Source of the DNA: Corynebacterium halotolerans YIM 70093 = DSM 44683
GTDB lineage: Bacteria > Actinomycetota > Actinomycetes > Mycobacteriales > Mycobacteriaceae
Direction of reading: 5' to 3'
Assembly: GCF_000341345.1 (NCBI RefSeq)
Contig: NC_020302.1
Location: 1,158,075 to 1,222,074 of the forward strand
Length of the DNA stretch: 64,000 nt
Under the pieces are notes generated by a model, which saw only the letters and a list, made by a program, of their open reading frames with translations, was not told the origin of the DNA and searched no databases. The translations under genes and the position numbers were made by a program. Positions within the stretch are counted from its first letter, which is position 1, and the number at the start of each line of letters is the position of its first letter. Shown in pieces: positions 42,259 to 51,290 of the stretch.

Positions 42259-43185
42259 TCAGCCCCGGCGGCGCAGCACCGGTTCGGGGTGGCCGATCTC
42301 GGTACGTACCGACCAGTTCGACCGGCCAGAGAGTGCGCCGGCCATGATGTGTCGGCCCGTGTCGGCGTCGTAGATCTGGGTGTCGGGCAGCAGGACGATG
42401 TTGGCGCCGATGGAGCAGTTGTCGCCGATGGTCAGCCCGATGGCGCCGGAGGAGACCCCGAAGTCGCAGTTCTCCCCGACGGTGACAGGGTGGCGCCTGT
42501 ACTCGGAGGCGCGCTCGCCCATGACGGTGGCGGACAGGCCCACGTCGGTGCCGGAACCGACCACGGTGGACGAGGCCAGGCGCCCCTCAATCCGGGCGGG
42601 GCCCAGGGTGCCGGCGTTGAAGGAGACGAAGCCCTCACGCAGCACCGAGGTGCCCGGCGCGAGGTAGGCGCCCAGGCGCACGCGCTCGGCCTCGGCGATG
42701 CTGATGCCGGTGGGGACGACGTAGTCGACCATGCGGGGCAGTCTCTCGATGCCGTAGACGTGGATGAGCCCGCGCGAGCGCAGGGCGGTGCGCACGTACT
42801 CGAAGTTGTGGGGCGTGCACGGGCCTTTGTTGGTCCATACCACGGTGGACAGGCGGCGCAGCGTGTCGTCCATGTTCAGGGACAGGGGGGTGACGATGCG
42901 GTGGGAGAGCAGGTGCAGGCGCAGGTAGACGTCGTGGGCGTCGACCGGGGCGGCCTGCAGGTCGGCGATCGTGGTGCGCACGGCGACCTGCTCGACCATC
43001 CGGTCCTCATCGAGCCTGATCAGCTGGAGCAGGCGGTCGGGCAGGTCGTGCGCGCCGAGGCGTTCGGTGCCGGGGACCAGGTCATCGCCGTCCACGAGCT
43101 CGGGGGTGGGGAACCAGGTGTCCAACACGGTCCCGTCCATGGAGATGTTCGCGATTCCGACACCCTGTGCTCCCTGAGTCTTCAT
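42259..43185 (-). CDS. dapD: 2,3,4,5-tetrahydropyridine-2,6-dicarboxylate N-succinyltransferase DapD
   Basis: A 308-residue trimeric acyltransferase that uses succinyl-CoA on tetrahydrodipicolinate in the succinylase branch of lysine and diaminopimelate synthesis. Conserved parts include DGTVLDTWFPTPELV near the start, [52 protein letters not shown] and the late beta-helix coils with VSSGAIGLTIGDNCSIGAN. The ATG at 43185 matches the usual N-terminus; extra upstream codons are not conserved. It is divergent from dapE across 65 bases, an arrangement usual in corynebacteria. Confidence 0.93.
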   Translation of the reverse strand: MKTQGAQGVGIANISMDGTVLDTWFPTPELVDGDDLVPGTERLGAHDLPDRLLQLIRLDEDRMVEQVAVRTTIADLQAAPVDAHDVYLRLHLLSHRIVTPLSLNMDDTLRRLSTVVWTNKGPCTPHNFEYVRTALRSRGLIHVYGIERLPRMVDYVVPTGISIAEAERVRLGAYLAPGTSVLREGFVSFNAGTLGPARIEGRLASSTVVGSGTDVGLSATVMGERASEYRRHPVTVGENCDFGVSSGAIGLTIGDNCSIGANIVLLPDTQIYDADTGRHIMAGALSGRSNWSVRTEIGHPEPVLRRRG

Positions 43186-43250
43186 GGCCTCGAGCTTACG
43201 GCCCGTCATTCCGGCCCACACCCTGAGGCGTGGTCGGTAGGCTGGGAAAA

Positions 43251-44354
43251 GTGAGCATGCTGGATATTTTCTCCGACCCCGTTGACCTGACGACCGCGCT
43301 CGTCGACATCCCGAGCCCCTCCCACGCGGAGGGTCCCATCGCCGACGCCGTCGAGGAGGCGTTGCGGGGCCTGGGCGACGTCGAGGTGCTCCGCCACGGC
43401 AACACCGTCCTGGCGCGCACCAACCGGGGCCTGCACACCCGGGTCATCCTGGCCGGGCACCTCGACACCGTGCCGATCGCCGACAACGTCCCGCACACCC
43501 GCGGGACCGACGCCGAGGGGCGGGACACCCTCTTCGGCTGCGGGACCGTGGACATGAAGTCGGGGCTGGCCGTGATTCTCCACGCCTTCGCCACGCTGCA
43601 CGACTCGCCCGAGCTAGCCCGGGATCTGACCGTGATCGCCTACGAGGGGGAGGAGGTCTCCTCCGAGTTCAACGGTCTCGGCCACGTCGAGACCGGCTAC
43701 CCGGAGTGGCTGGCCGGCGACCTCGCGATTCTCGCCGAGCCGTCGGGGGCCGTCATCGAGGCCGGCTGCCAGGGTTCCATCCGGCTGCGGGTGGCCGCCC
43801 ACGGCACCCGGGCGCACTCGGCCCGCTCCTGGCTCGGCGTCAACGCCGCCCACCTGTTGGCACCGGTGATCTCACGCATCGCCGACTACCGGCCCCGCGA
43901 GGTGGACATCGACGGCTGCCTCTACCGTGAGGGGCTCAACATCGTGCGGCTGGAGGCCGGGGTGGCCACCAACACCATCCCGGACGAGGCGTGGCTGTTC
44001 GTCAATTTCCGTTTCGCCCCCGATCGCAGCATCGACGAGGCGATGGACCACCTGCTTGAGGTGCTGGACCTCGACGGGGAGGAGCACATCACCCACGAGG
44101 TGGATGACGCGATTCCGGCGGCCCCGCCGGGACTGTCCCGGTCCGCGGCCGCCGAACTCGTCGACACCGTCGGCGGGGAGGCGCGCGCGAAGTTCGGGTG
44201 GACGGACGTCGCCCGCTTCGCAGCCATGGGAACTCCGGCCCTCAACTTCGGCCCCGGCGACCCGGGTTTCGCCCACAAGCGCGACGAGCAGTGCCCCGTG
44301 CACCAGATCACCGACGTGGCCGACCAACTGCGCGCCTACCTCACCGCCGGATGA
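43251..44354 (+). CDS. dapE: Succinyl-diaminopimelate desuccinylase DapE
   Basis: A 367-residue M20-family zinc amidohydrolase that frees LL-diaminopimelate from its N-succinyl form. Metal and catalytic residues lie in AGHLDTVPI (metal His, catalytic Asp), CGTVDMKSG (bridging Asp), AYEGEEV (catalytic Glu-Glu) and FAHKRDEQCPV (C-terminal His). A TAGGCT box lies seven bases before the GTG at 43251, so this start is preferred and probably leaderless; an ATG two codons later is possible. Confidence 0.93.
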   Translation: MSMLDIFSDPVDLTTALVDIPSPSHAEGPIADAVEEALRGLGDVEVLRHGNTVLARTNRGLHTRVILAGHLDTVPIADNVPHTRGTDAEGRDTLFGCGTVDMKSGLAVILHAFATLHDSPELARDLTVIAYEGEEVSSEFNGLGHVETGYPEWLAGDLAILAEPSGAVIEAGCQGSIRLRVAAHGTRAHSARSWLGVNAAHLLAPVISRIADYRPREVDIDGCLYREGLNIVRLEAGVATNTIPDEAWLFVNFRFAPDRSIDEAMDHLLEVLDLDGEEHITHEVDDAIPAAPPGLSRSAAAELVDTVGGEARAKFGWTDVARFAAMGTPALNFGPGDPGFAHKRDEQCPVHQITDVADQLRAYLTAG

Positions 44355-44409
44355 CCCCGCCGGGCAGAACACCGAGCGCCGCCGACACCCGACAGATAGG
44401 TTTTGCACC

Positions 44410-45261
44410 ATGGCACCGAATATCACCCCCGATCCGGACAAACGCCGCATGCTGCGCGGCCCGATGCTGCTGCGCCCGCAGGGCGACCAGGAGTCGACCT
44501 ACGATCAGCGACTCTTCGAGCTGGGCTCGGACCACGACTGGCTGCACGCCGACCCGTGGCGCATCCTGCGCATTCAGGGGGAGTTCGTCTCGGGTTTCGA
44601 CGCCCTGGCCAACCTGCCCAAGGCCGTCACCGTCTTCGGCTCGGCCCGCATCCGGGAGGGCCACCCCTACCACGCGGCCGGCGTCGAACTGGGACGCAAA
44701 CTCGTCGAGGCCGACTACGCCGTGATCACCGGCGGCGGCCCCGGCCTGATGGAGGCCCCCAACCAGGGCGCCCACGAGGCCGAGGGCCTGTCGGTGGGCC
44801 TGGGTATCGAGCTACCGCACGAGCAGGGGCTCAACGAGTGGGTCGACCTCGGCCTGAACTTCCGCTACTTCTTCGTCCGCAAGACCATGTTCCTGAAGTA
44901 CTCGCAGGCCTTCGTCTGCCTGCCGGGCGGCTTCGGCACCCTCGACGAGCTCTTCGAGGTCCTGGTCATGGTCCAGACCGGCAAGGTCCGCAACTTCCCG
45001 ATCGTGCTCATCGGCACCGGCTTCTGGTCCGGTCTGATCGACTGGCTCGGTGACCGGCTCGTCGAAGAGGGCATGATCTCCCCGGAGGACATGGATCTGT
45101 TCCTGCTCACCGACTCCGTCGACGAGGCCGTCGAGCACATCGTGGCCGCGCACCACGAGATGACGGACGGACGCCTGCGCCGCCGACGCAAGGAGGCCGC
45201 CGCCACCGAGGCGCGCGCCGAGGCAGTGGAGGCGGCGGAGCAGGATCGGTGGCCCGGCTAG
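44410..45261 (+). CDS. LOG-family protein (cytokinin riboside 5'-monophosphate phosphoribohydrolase-like)
   Basis: A 283-residue Rossmann-fold protein of the TIGR00730/LOG family. The family motifs GGGPGLMEAPNQGAHEAEG and LPGGFGTLDELFEVL (PGGxGTxxE) are intact, with Arg in VRKTMFLKYS. Such enzymes release the base from nucleoside 5'-monophosphates. A charged helical C-terminal tail is extra. A TAGGTT box lies seven bases before the ATG. In corynebacteria it sits, as here, between dapE and folP2, where a lysine-decarboxylase label in databases is misleading. Confidence 0.88.
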   Translation: MAPNITPDPDKRRMLRGPMLLRPQGDQESTYDQRLFELGSDHDWLHADPWRILRIQGEFVSGFDALANLPKAVTVFGSARIREGHPYHAAGVELGRKLVEADYAVITGGGPGLMEAPNQGAHEAEGLSVGLGIELPHEQGLNEWVDLGLNFRYFFVRKTMFLKYSQAFVCLPGGFGTLDELFEVLVMVQTGKVRNFPIVLIGTGFWSGLIDWLGDRLVEEGMISPEDMDLFLLTDSVDEAVEHIVAAHHEMTDGRLRRRRKEAAATEARAEAVEAAEQDRWPG

Positions 45262-45271
45262 ACTCGCTGGC

Positions 45272-46117
45272 ATGGACCACCAGGACGAGACGCTCCCCGA
45301 GATCATGGCGATCGTCAACCGCACCCCGGACTCCTTCTACGACCGGGGCGCGACCTTCGCCGACGAGGCGGCGATACAGCGCTGCGACGAGGTCATCGCC
45401 CAGGGCGCCACGATCGTCGACATCGGCGGGGTCAAGGCGGGACCCGGGACCCACGTCTCCGCGGCGGAGGAGATTGACCGCGTCGTGCCCACCATCGCCG
45501 CACTCGCCGAGCGCCACCCGGGCGTGACCATCTCCGTGGACACCTGGCGGGCGGAGGTCGCCGACGCCGCCATCCGCGCCGGGGCCGGCCTGGTCAACGA
45601 CACCTGGGCCGGTCACGATCCGGAACTCGTCGAGGTCGCGGGCGCCCACCGGGTGGGCTACGTCTGCTCGCACACCGGGGGAGCGGCACCCCGCACCCGC
45701 CCGCACCGCGTCCACTTCGACGACGTCGTCGCCGACGTCATCGCCGAGACCACCCGCCTGGCCGAACGGGCCGTGGCCTGCGGTGTACCGGCCGAGCGCG
45801 TGCTCATCGACCCCACCCACGACTTCGGCAAGAACACCTTCCACGGGCTGGAGCTGCTGCGCCGGGTCGACGAACTGGTGGACACCGGCTGGCCGGTGCT
45901 CATGGCCCTGAGCAACAAGGACTTCATCGGTGAGACCCTCGACCGCCCCGTCGGCGAACGCGTCGTCGGCACGCTCGCAGCCACCGCCTGGGCCGCCGCC
46001 CGCGGAGTGGCCGCCTTCCGTGTCCACGAGGTCCCCGAGACCCTCGACGTCCTGCGCATGACCGCCGCCATCACCGGCCGGGTCGCCCCGCTCAACACCG
46101 TCCGGGGGCTGGCGTGA
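45272..46117 (+). CDS. folP2: Dihydropteroate synthase paralogue FolP2
   Basis: A 281-residue TIM-barrel protein of the pterin-binding family. It has IMAIVNRTPDSFYDRG in place of the canonical NxTPDSFxDGG loop, IDIGG-like VDIGGVKAGPG, and ISVDTWRAEVA and LVNDTWAGHD further on. A second DHPS-like gene of this type lies beside the gpgS-like GT in mycolata and may not make dihydropteroate; the Asn-Arg change fits that. A TAGACT box seven bases before the ATG uses the stop codon of the LOG gene. Confidence 0.85.
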   Translation: MDHQDETLPEIMAIVNRTPDSFYDRGATFADEAAIQRCDEVIAQGATIVDIGGVKAGPGTHVSAAEEIDRVVPTIAALAERHPGVTISVDTWRAEVADAAIRAGAGLVNDTWAGHDPELVEVAGAHRVGYVCSHTGGAAPRTRPHRVHFDDVVADVIAETTRLAERAVACGVPAERVLIDPTHDFGKNTFHGLELLRRVDELVDTGWPVLMALSNKDFIGETLDRPVGERVVGTLAATAWAAARGVAAFRVHEVPETLDVLRMTAAITGRVAPLNTVRGLA

Positions 46118-46869
46118 GCGCGCCGGGGAAGGTCTCCGTGGTCATCCCGGCCCTCAACGAGGCGGACACGGTCGCCGACGTCGTCGCCGCGGCGCTCGCC
46201 GACGGCCCCCTCGAGGTGGTCGTCATCGATTCGGATTCGACCGACGCCACCGCGGACGTCGCCGCCCGCGCCGGCGCCCGCGTGCTCAACTGGCGGGAGG
46301 TGTTACCCGGCGTCGAGCCCGTCGACGGCAAGGGGGAGGCGCTGTGGCGCGGGGTCGCCGCCGCCAGGGGAGAGGTGGTGGTCTTCCTCGACGCCGACCT
46401 GGCCGTCACCCACCCGGGCATGGTCGCCGCGCTGGCCGCGCCCTTCGCCGACCGGAGCGTCCACCTGGTCAAGGCCGACTACCGGCGCACCTTCCGGGGC
46501 GAGCCCACCGGCGGCGGGCGGGTCACCGAGCTGACCGCCAGACCGCTGCTCCGACTGCTCTTCCCGGAGCTGTCGCACATCCGCCAGCCACTGGGCGGGG
46601 AATACGCCATCCGCCGGTCCACGGCGCTCGAGCTCCCCTTCGTCCACGGCTACGGGGTGGAGTCGGGGCTGCTCGTCGACGTCGCCGCCGCCCACGGCGC
46701 GTCGGCGATCGCGCAGGTCGACCTCGGCGAGCGCCACCACCGCAACCGGCCGCTGTCCGAGCTGGGGTCAATGGCCGACGTCATCGCCGCCACCCTGCTC
46801 CAGCGGGCCGGGGTGCCCGGCTGCTCCGTGGATCAGCGCCCGTCCCTGTCCACTATCATCGCGGCATAA
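46114..46869 (+). CDS. gpgS: Glucosyl-3-phosphoglycerate synthase-like glycosyltransferase
   Basis: A 251-residue GT-A enzyme (GT81/GT2-like). The nucleotide-sugar site is VSVVIPALNEADTVADVV, then VIDSDSTDAT and VVFLDADLAVTHPGM with the DxD-like metal site. GKGEALWRG is the 3-phosphoglycerate loop found in GpgS, and GGEYAIRRS plus GYGVESGLLVD follow. GpgS starts methylglucose lipopolysaccharide synthesis in mycobacteria; in corynebacteria its product's role is less clear. The GTG overlaps the folP2 stop. It is shorter than mycobacterial GpgS. Confidence 0.78.
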   Translation: MSAPGKVSVVIPALNEADTVADVVAAALADGPLEVVVIDSDSTDATADVAARAGARVLNWREVLPGVEPVDGKGEALWRGVAAARGEVVVFLDADLAVTHPGMVAALAAPFADRSVHLVKADYRRTFRGEPTGGGRVTELTARPLLRLLFPELSHIRQPLGGEYAIRRSTALELPFVHGYGVESGLLVDVAAAHGASAIAQVDLGERHHRNRPLSELGSMADVIAATLLQRAGVPGCSVDQRPSLSTIIAA

Positions 46870-46893
46870 CCGTCAAGCCAGAAAGGCCGAGAA

Positions 46894-47190
46894 TTGCTCA
46901 CGTGGATCCTGCTCATCGTCCTGCTCGCGGCCCTGGTCGTGCTGGGGACGTTCTTCTGGGGGAAGATCTTCGGCCGTGGCGAGGTGCTGCCGCCGATGGA
47001 TGAGCCGGAGACGGTCATCGAGGACAACCGGCGTCGCGTCGGCGCCGGGCAGGTCGACGGGATCCGCTTTGAACTCGTCCCCCGCGGCTACCGCCCCGAG
47101 CAGGTCGACGACGTGATCGAGCATCTGGCCTGGCAGGTCAACGAGGCCAACCGGAGGATCACCGAGCTCAGCCGTGGACAGCGCGACTGA
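46894..47190 (+). CDS. Membrane-anchored DivIVA-domain small protein
   Basis: A 98-residue protein. An N-terminal membrane helix (WILLIVLLAALVVLGTFFWG) is followed by a short acidic loop and a segment, FELVPRGYRPEQVDDVIEHL, that matches the start of the DivIVA/Wag31 fold, then a coiled coil. The TTG at 46894 has AAAGG eight bases upstream. The protein may attach to the cell pole or septum, but no function has been shown. It is conserved at this place in corynebacteria. Confidence 0.75.
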   Translation: MLTWILLIVLLAALVVLGTFFWGKIFGRGEVLPPMDEPETVIEDNRRRVGAGQVDGIRFELVPRGYRPEQVDDVIEHLAWQVNEANRRITELSRGQRD

Positions 47191-47247
47191 GCCCGCCCCG
47201 TCGGAACCTCCCCGGCCCAGGTGTCGCCGCGATCCGGATGACATCCA

Positions 47248-47288
47248 GTTTCCCCAGTTCAGCGAGATGTTTCCCGGTTCAGGAAGAT
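47248..47288. repeat. Tandem imperfect 20/21-bp repeat upstream of the DUF3117 gene
   Basis: Two adjacent copies, GTTTCCCCAGTTCAGCGAGAT and the near copy GTTTCCCGGTTCAGGAAGAT, differ at a few places. They end 33 bases before a TAAACT box at 47322. The spacing on one face of the helix and the location just upstream of the promoter suggest a paired binding site for a regulator. Confidence 0.5.
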
Positions 47289-47321
47289 AATGGGTTCCGC
47301 CACACATCCGCGGATCAAGGG

Positions 47322-47327
47322 TAAACT
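47322..47327 (+). promoter_or_regulatory. Candidate -10 box (TAAACT) of the DUF3117 gene
   Basis: TAAACT fits the TAnnnT pattern, 39 bases before the ATG at 47367, with GAAGGAG in the short leader. Confidence 0.55.
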
Positions 47328-47366
47328 CGATCGGGTATCCCAACTGAAGAGAAGGAGCCAAGTCTC

Positions 47367-47534
47367 ATGGCAGCTATGAAGCCGCGTACCGGAAATGGTC
47401 CGATGGAGGCGGTCGAGGAGAGCCGGAAGATCGTCATGCGGATCCCCTCCGACGGCGGTGGACGTCTCGTCGTCGAGCTCAGCAAGGAAGAGGCCGCAGA
47501 ACTCGGTGCGCTGTTGACTGAGGCTGCAGAGTAG
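47367..47534 (+). CDS. DUF3117 small protein
   Basis: A 55-residue soluble protein found almost unchanged across actinobacteria. It has the invariant start MAAMKPRTGNGPMEAVEES and the beta-hairpin RIVMRIP-type core, here KIVMRIPSDGGGRLVVEL, followed by a short helix. The function is unknown. GAAGGAG lies 11 bases ahead of the ATG. The short length means it is easily missed in annotation. It lies between the DivIVA-like gene and the rRNA methyltransferase gene and has its own promoter and a striking tandem repeat upstream. Confidence 0.93.
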   Translation: MAAMKPRTGNGPMEAVEESRKIVMRIPSDGGGRLVVELSKEEAAELGALLTEAAE

Positions 47535-47579
47535 ACCTCACCCGAGATATCGTCCGAACCGCCGGGTAGGCTGGAGCGC

Positions 47580-48446
47580 ATGCTTTCCGACATCATCGAT
47601 GTGCTCGCCGACCCGGTCGACGGCACCCCGCTGTCCGGTGCGGACGATTTTTCACGCCTGGTCTCCGAGTCCGGGCACAGCTATGACGTGGCCCGCCAGG
47701 GCTACGTCACCCTCGCGGGTGGCGCAGGCCTGCGCCACGAGGGCGATGACATGTCCATGATCAATGACCGCGAGACCTTCCTGTCCCGCGGTCATTTCGC
47801 CCCCTTCGTGGAGGCGGTGACCAGCAGCGTGCACGACTCGCTCGACGACGCCGAGGTCCCCGACGACGCCCACCCCGTCATCCTGGAGGTCGGCGCCGGC
47901 ACCGGTTACTACCTGGCGCACACGCTCGATGATGTCATCGGCTCCCGCGGAGTCGGACTCGATGTGTCCGTCCATGCCGCCAGGCACCTGGCCAAGTGCC
48001 ACCCGCGGGTGGGCGCGGTCGCCGCCGACGTCTGGGCACGCCTGCCGCTGCGCGACGCCTCCGTCGACGTCATCACCGTCGTCTTCGCCCCGCGCAACGC
48101 GGCCGAGTTCGCCCGCGTCCTCAAACCCGGCGGGCAGGTCATCGTGCTCGCCGCCGACCGCGGGCACCTCGCCGAGCTGCGCGACCCGCTCGGCATCATC
48201 GACGTCGAGGAGGGCAAGGTCGACCGTCTGATCGAGCAGGCCGCCGGCCACCTGCGCCCCGTGGGCGGGTCCGAGTACATCGAGTTCGCCATGAACCTGG
48301 ACCGGGACTCCATCGCCGCGCAGATCGGCATGAGCCCCTCGGCCCGCCATATCCCGGCCCCCGAGCTCGCCGAGCGGATCGCCTCACTGCCGGAGACGAT
48401 GACCGTCACCGCCCGTGCCGGCATCACCCGCCTGCAGCACGCCTGA
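47580..48446 (+). CDS. RlmA-type 23S rRNA (guanine-N1) methyltransferase
   Basis: A 288-residue SAM-dependent methyltransferase. A short N-terminal part, LADPVDGTPL...HSYDVARQGYV, resembles the zinc-ribbon domain of RlmA, but the zinc cysteines are lost. The SAM motif ILEVGAGTGYYLAHTLD follows near residue 100, then GLDVSVHAARHLAK, the acidic post-I strand, and FAPRNAAEFARVLKPGG. The RlmAI/RlmAII distinction and the target base cannot be read here. A TAGGCT box lies seven bases before the ATG. It converges on the GH32-like gene across a terminator. Confidence 0.83.
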   Translation: MLSDIIDVLADPVDGTPLSGADDFSRLVSESGHSYDVARQGYVTLAGGAGLRHEGDDMSMINDRETFLSRGHFAPFVEAVTSSVHDSLDDAEVPDDAHPVILEVGAGTGYYLAHTLDDVIGSRGVGLDVSVHAARHLAKCHPRVGAVAADVWARLPLRDASVDVITVVFAPRNAAEFARVLKPGGQVIVLAADRGHLAELRDPLGIIDVEEGKVDRLIEQAAGHLRPVGGSEYIEFAMNLDRDSIAAQIGMSPSARHIPAPELAERIASLPETMTVTARAGITRLQHA

Positions 48447-48460
48447 GCCACGCGGCACAA

Positions 48461-48497
48461 CGGCCGGCCACCTTCCCCCGTGGGAGGTGGCCGGCCG
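48461..48497. terminator. Bidirectional terminator between convergent genes
   Basis: A 12-bp perfect stem (CGGCCGGCCACC / GGTGGCCGGCCG) is continued inward by TCCC/GGGA, giving a long GC-rich hairpin between the methyltransferase gene and the GH32-like gene. Confidence 0.85.
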
Positions 48498-48516
48498 TCG
48501 CCGTCCCGGGTGCCGG

Positions 48517-49968
48517 CTACTCCTGCGGCGGCTCCCCGTAGTCCGGAAGATCGCCGGAGGTGACGGGACCACGGTCCCAGGAGCGGATGATCTCCGCGTC
48601 GCCCTCGGTCGTGACACGCAGACCCGAGCAACCGTCGTCGAAGTAGACGCGGCTGGACATGGCCACCGCACCGCCGTCGGCGAAGACCTCGACGGTGGAA
48701 CCGTCGATGAAGATCGACAGCGAGTCCGAGTCGCCCTCGGCCAGGGGGGCCTCGGCGACCGGGTCGCCCGAGTGGTGGCGGTTCATCGACCGGTCCACCC
48801 GCAGGTGCTCACCCGAGTGCGTGACGACGCCCGCGACCTCCCCGCCGCCGTCGAACAGCTCCAGCGTCAGCGAGGAACCGGTGGGGATCTCGCACAGGCC
48901 GGTCCACGAGCGGGCGGCCGAGGTGTGGGTGACCGCGTCCGGGAGCCCCGGCGGCGGGGTCTGGAACAGGTGGCCGCCCTGGAGGGTGACCACGCGCGGC
49001 AGCGACACCGCGTTCGCCCAGCCCTCCTCGGTCAACGAGGGGTGGTGGGCCGGATCGTCCCGCCGGCCCACCCCGTTGAGCAGACCGAAGAGCACGGCCT
49101 GGGAGTAGCGGTTCTCCTCCGCGACCGTGCCCGGCGTGAAGTTGGTGTTGCGGGGGCGGGTGAAGTCGTGTCCGTGGTCGATGCGGGTGAACCCGGTCTT
49201 GACCTCGAAGGTGGCACCGGTCAGGGTACCCACCAGGTAGCCGGAGATGTCGACGTTGCCGTCTTCGACGGTGATCAGCAGGACGTCGTAGATGCGGCCG
49301 TCGACCTCGTCGCGCAGACGCATGATGCGCGGGCTGACGATCACGGAGACGGACTCCAGGCCGGGGTCGCCCGCGAACTCGAGCGCGCCGACGAGATGCC
49401 ACTGGATACCGTCACCACTGGTCAGGATCACCGGCACGGGGGACTCCCCGGGGCCCGAGACCGCCAGCATCAGCCAGCCGTCGTGCCCGGCGGCACGGTC
49501 GGCCTCCGAGGCCCAGTCGGGCACCACGCTGGGGGAGCGGAAGCGACTGAGGCCGTCCCGGTCACTGACGACGTCGCCGACGCGGAGGACCCGGCTGTCC
49601 AGGGTCGAGGCCTCGTCCGAGACCTCGCAGCCGCTGGAGAAATCCGTCATCCGGGCGAGCTGGATGGAGGTGCCGACCGCGGTGACGGAGGTGAAGTACA
49701 GGTGCACGCTGTCCTCGGTCGCCACGACCGAGCCCGCGCGGACGGTGGTCTCCCCGCCGACAGGGGAGATCACGTCGTCGCAGATCTCCCAGTCGAAGGG
49801 GCCCTCCTCTGACACGGTGTGCGCCCAGCGCGCGGGGGCGCCGGGCTTGGGGCGGAACTGATGGAACAGGTGCCACGTGTCACCGTCGAGCAGTGCGCCG
49901 GCAGGTGCATCGAGCACGCCGGTCTCGGCGGTGACGTGGAGTTCTGGTCGGTGGGAGCTGGTGCTCAC
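48517..49968 (-). CDS. GH32-like beta-fructosidase family protein with altered active site
   Basis: A 483-residue protein with the five-bladed propeller plus beta-sandwich plan of GH32. The first blade has [17 protein letters not shown]; the expected WMNDPNG is replaced by GVLDAPAG. The RDP motif appears as RFRSPSVV, with Asp lost, and the EC region as [12 protein letters not shown], keeping Glu but not Cys. The C-terminal sandwich has [17 protein letters not shown], typical of GH32. The changes make ordinary sucrose hydrolysis doubtful. It lies behind glgA on the same strand, so a role near glycogen or maltodextrin metabolism is an inference. Confidence 0.8.
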   Translation of the reverse strand: MSTSSHRPELHVTAETGVLDAPAGALLDGDTWHLFHQFRPKPGAPARWAHTVSEEGPFDWEICDDVISPVGGETTVRAGSVVATEDSVHLYFTSVTAVGTSIQLARMTDFSSGCEVSDEASTLDSRVLRVGDVVSDRDGLSRFRSPSVVPDWASEADRAAGHDGWLMLAVSGPGESPVPVILTSGDGIQWHLVGALEFAGDPGLESVSVIVSPRIMRLRDEVDGRIYDVLLITVEDGNVDISGYLVGTLTGATFEVKTGFTRIDHGHDFTRPRNTNFTPGTVAEENRYSQAVLFGLLNGVGRRDDPAHHPSLTEEGWANAVSLPRVVTLQGGHLFQTPPPGLPDAVTHTSAARSWTGLCEIPTGSSLTLELFDGGGEVAGVVTHSGEHLRVDRSMNRHHSGDPVAEAPLAEGDSDSLSIFIDGSTVEVFADGGAVAMSSRVYFDDGCSGLRVTTEGDAEIIRSWDRGPVTSGDLPDYGEPPQE

Positions 49969-49982
49969 TAACTGACCCTTTC

Positions 49983-51164
49983 TTAAATCAACGAGCGGTA
50001 GACGTCCACGGTCTGCTGGGCGATCGTCGCCCAGGAGAACTCCCTGACCGCGCGATCACGCCCGGCCTCACCGAAGGCCTTCGCCTTCGCGGAATCCCCG
50101 ACCACGGCATTGACGCCCTCGGCGAGGCCGCGTTCGAAGCTCTCCGGATCGTTCTCGTCGTAGTGGACCAGTGTGCCGGTGGTGCCGTCGACGACGACCT
50201 CCGGGATGCCGCCGACGTCCGAGGCGACGACCGCGGTGCCGCAGGCCATGGCCTCGAGATTGACGATGCCGAGCGGCTCGTAGATCGACGGGCACACGAA
50301 GGCGTCCGCGGCCGTGAGGATCTCCTGGATCCTCGACTTGTCGAGCATGTCCTGCACCCAGAAGACGCCGTCGCGGCCGGCCTGCAGCTCCTCGACGAGC
50401 GCGGTGGTCCGCGCGGCGATCTCCGGGGTGTCCGGGGCACCGGCGCACAGCACGAGCTGGACGTCGGAGTCGAAGTGCGCGGCCGCCTTGATCAGGTGTT
50501 CCACGCCCTTCTGGTGGGTGATGCGGCCGACGAAGGCGACGATGGGGCGCGCCGGGTCGACGCCGAGCTCCTTGAGGACGGACCCGCCGGCGTCCTCGGC
50601 CTCGTCGAAGGTGGGGCGCGGCTGCCACAGTTCGGTGTCGATGCCGTTGAGCACGACGTGGACGCGGTCCGGTTCGATGCGCGGGTAGGCGTCGAGAATG
50701 GCTTCCTTCATCCGGGCGGAGACCGCGATGACGGCGTCGGCGTACTCCATCGTGTTCTTCTCCGACCAGGAGGAGACGTCGTAGCCGCCGCCGAGCTGCT
50801 CGCGCTTCCAGGGCCGGTGCGGCTCCAGGGAATGGGCGGTGGCCACGTGCGGGATGCCGTGCAGCCGGGCGGCCAGGTGCCCGCCGAGTCCGGCGTACCA
50901 GGTGTGGGAGTGGACGACGTCGACATCCGTGGCGGCCGAGGCCATCCGCAGACCGGTGGACAGCGTCTTGATCGCGGGGTTGGCGTCGGCCAGCTCCGGG
51001 TCGACCCCGTGGACGAACACCCCTTCCATGTCGCGCGGGGCGCCCATGCAGTGGACGTCGACCTCGACGATCTGCCGCATGAACCGCGTCAGTTCAGTGA
51101 CATGGACACCGGCGCCGCCGTAGACCTCCGGTGGATATTCTCTGGACATCATTCCGACTCTCAT
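49983..51164 (-). CDS. glgA: Glycogen synthase GlgA (actinobacterial GT4 type)
   Basis: A 393-residue GT4 enzyme using ADP-glucose to extend glycogen or, in actinobacteria, to form maltose-1-phosphate. Features are [20 protein letters not shown] at the N-terminus, [37 protein letters not shown] and [18 protein letters not shown]. The ATG at 51164 gives the conserved start; AAGGA is close. It is divergent from glgC, as in C. glutamicum, and the two are likely coregulated from the 126-base space between them, in which no GlxR-type palindrome was recognised. Confidence 0.93.
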   Translation of the reverse strand: MRVGMMSREYPPEVYGGAGVHVTELTRFMRQIVEVDVHCMGAPRDMEGVFVHGVDPELADANPAIKTLSTGLRMASAATDVDVVHSHTWYAGLGGHLAARLHGIPHVATAHSLEPHRPWKREQLGGGYDVSSWSEKNTMEYADAVIAVSARMKEAILDAYPRIEPDRVHVVLNGIDTELWQPRPTFDEAEDAGGSVLKELGVDPARPIVAFVGRITHQKGVEHLIKAAAHFDSDVQLVLCAGAPDTPEIAARTTALVEELQAGRDGVFWVQDMLDKSRIQEILTAADAFVCPSIYEPLGIVNLEAMACGTAVVASDVGGIPEVVVDGTTGTLVHYDENDPESFERGLAEGVNAVVGDSAKAKAFGEAGRDRAVREFSWATIAQQTVDVYRSLI

Positions 51165-51290
51165 GTCCTTGAGCGTACTGACGCCGACCGGCGCGTGCAG
51201 GGGCCCGCGGGGGTAGTGGGGCGGGACGGGTCCCGGGCAAAGCGGGCACTTTTCGAGCGAAAACCGTTCAAAAGCAATATGTTGGGGCGT

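Noticed and set aside
51165..51290. GlxR (CRP-type) operator between glgA and glgC
   Set aside because: Sites are known to control these genes in C. glutamicum, but no TGTGA-N6-TCACA match was found by eye in this space.
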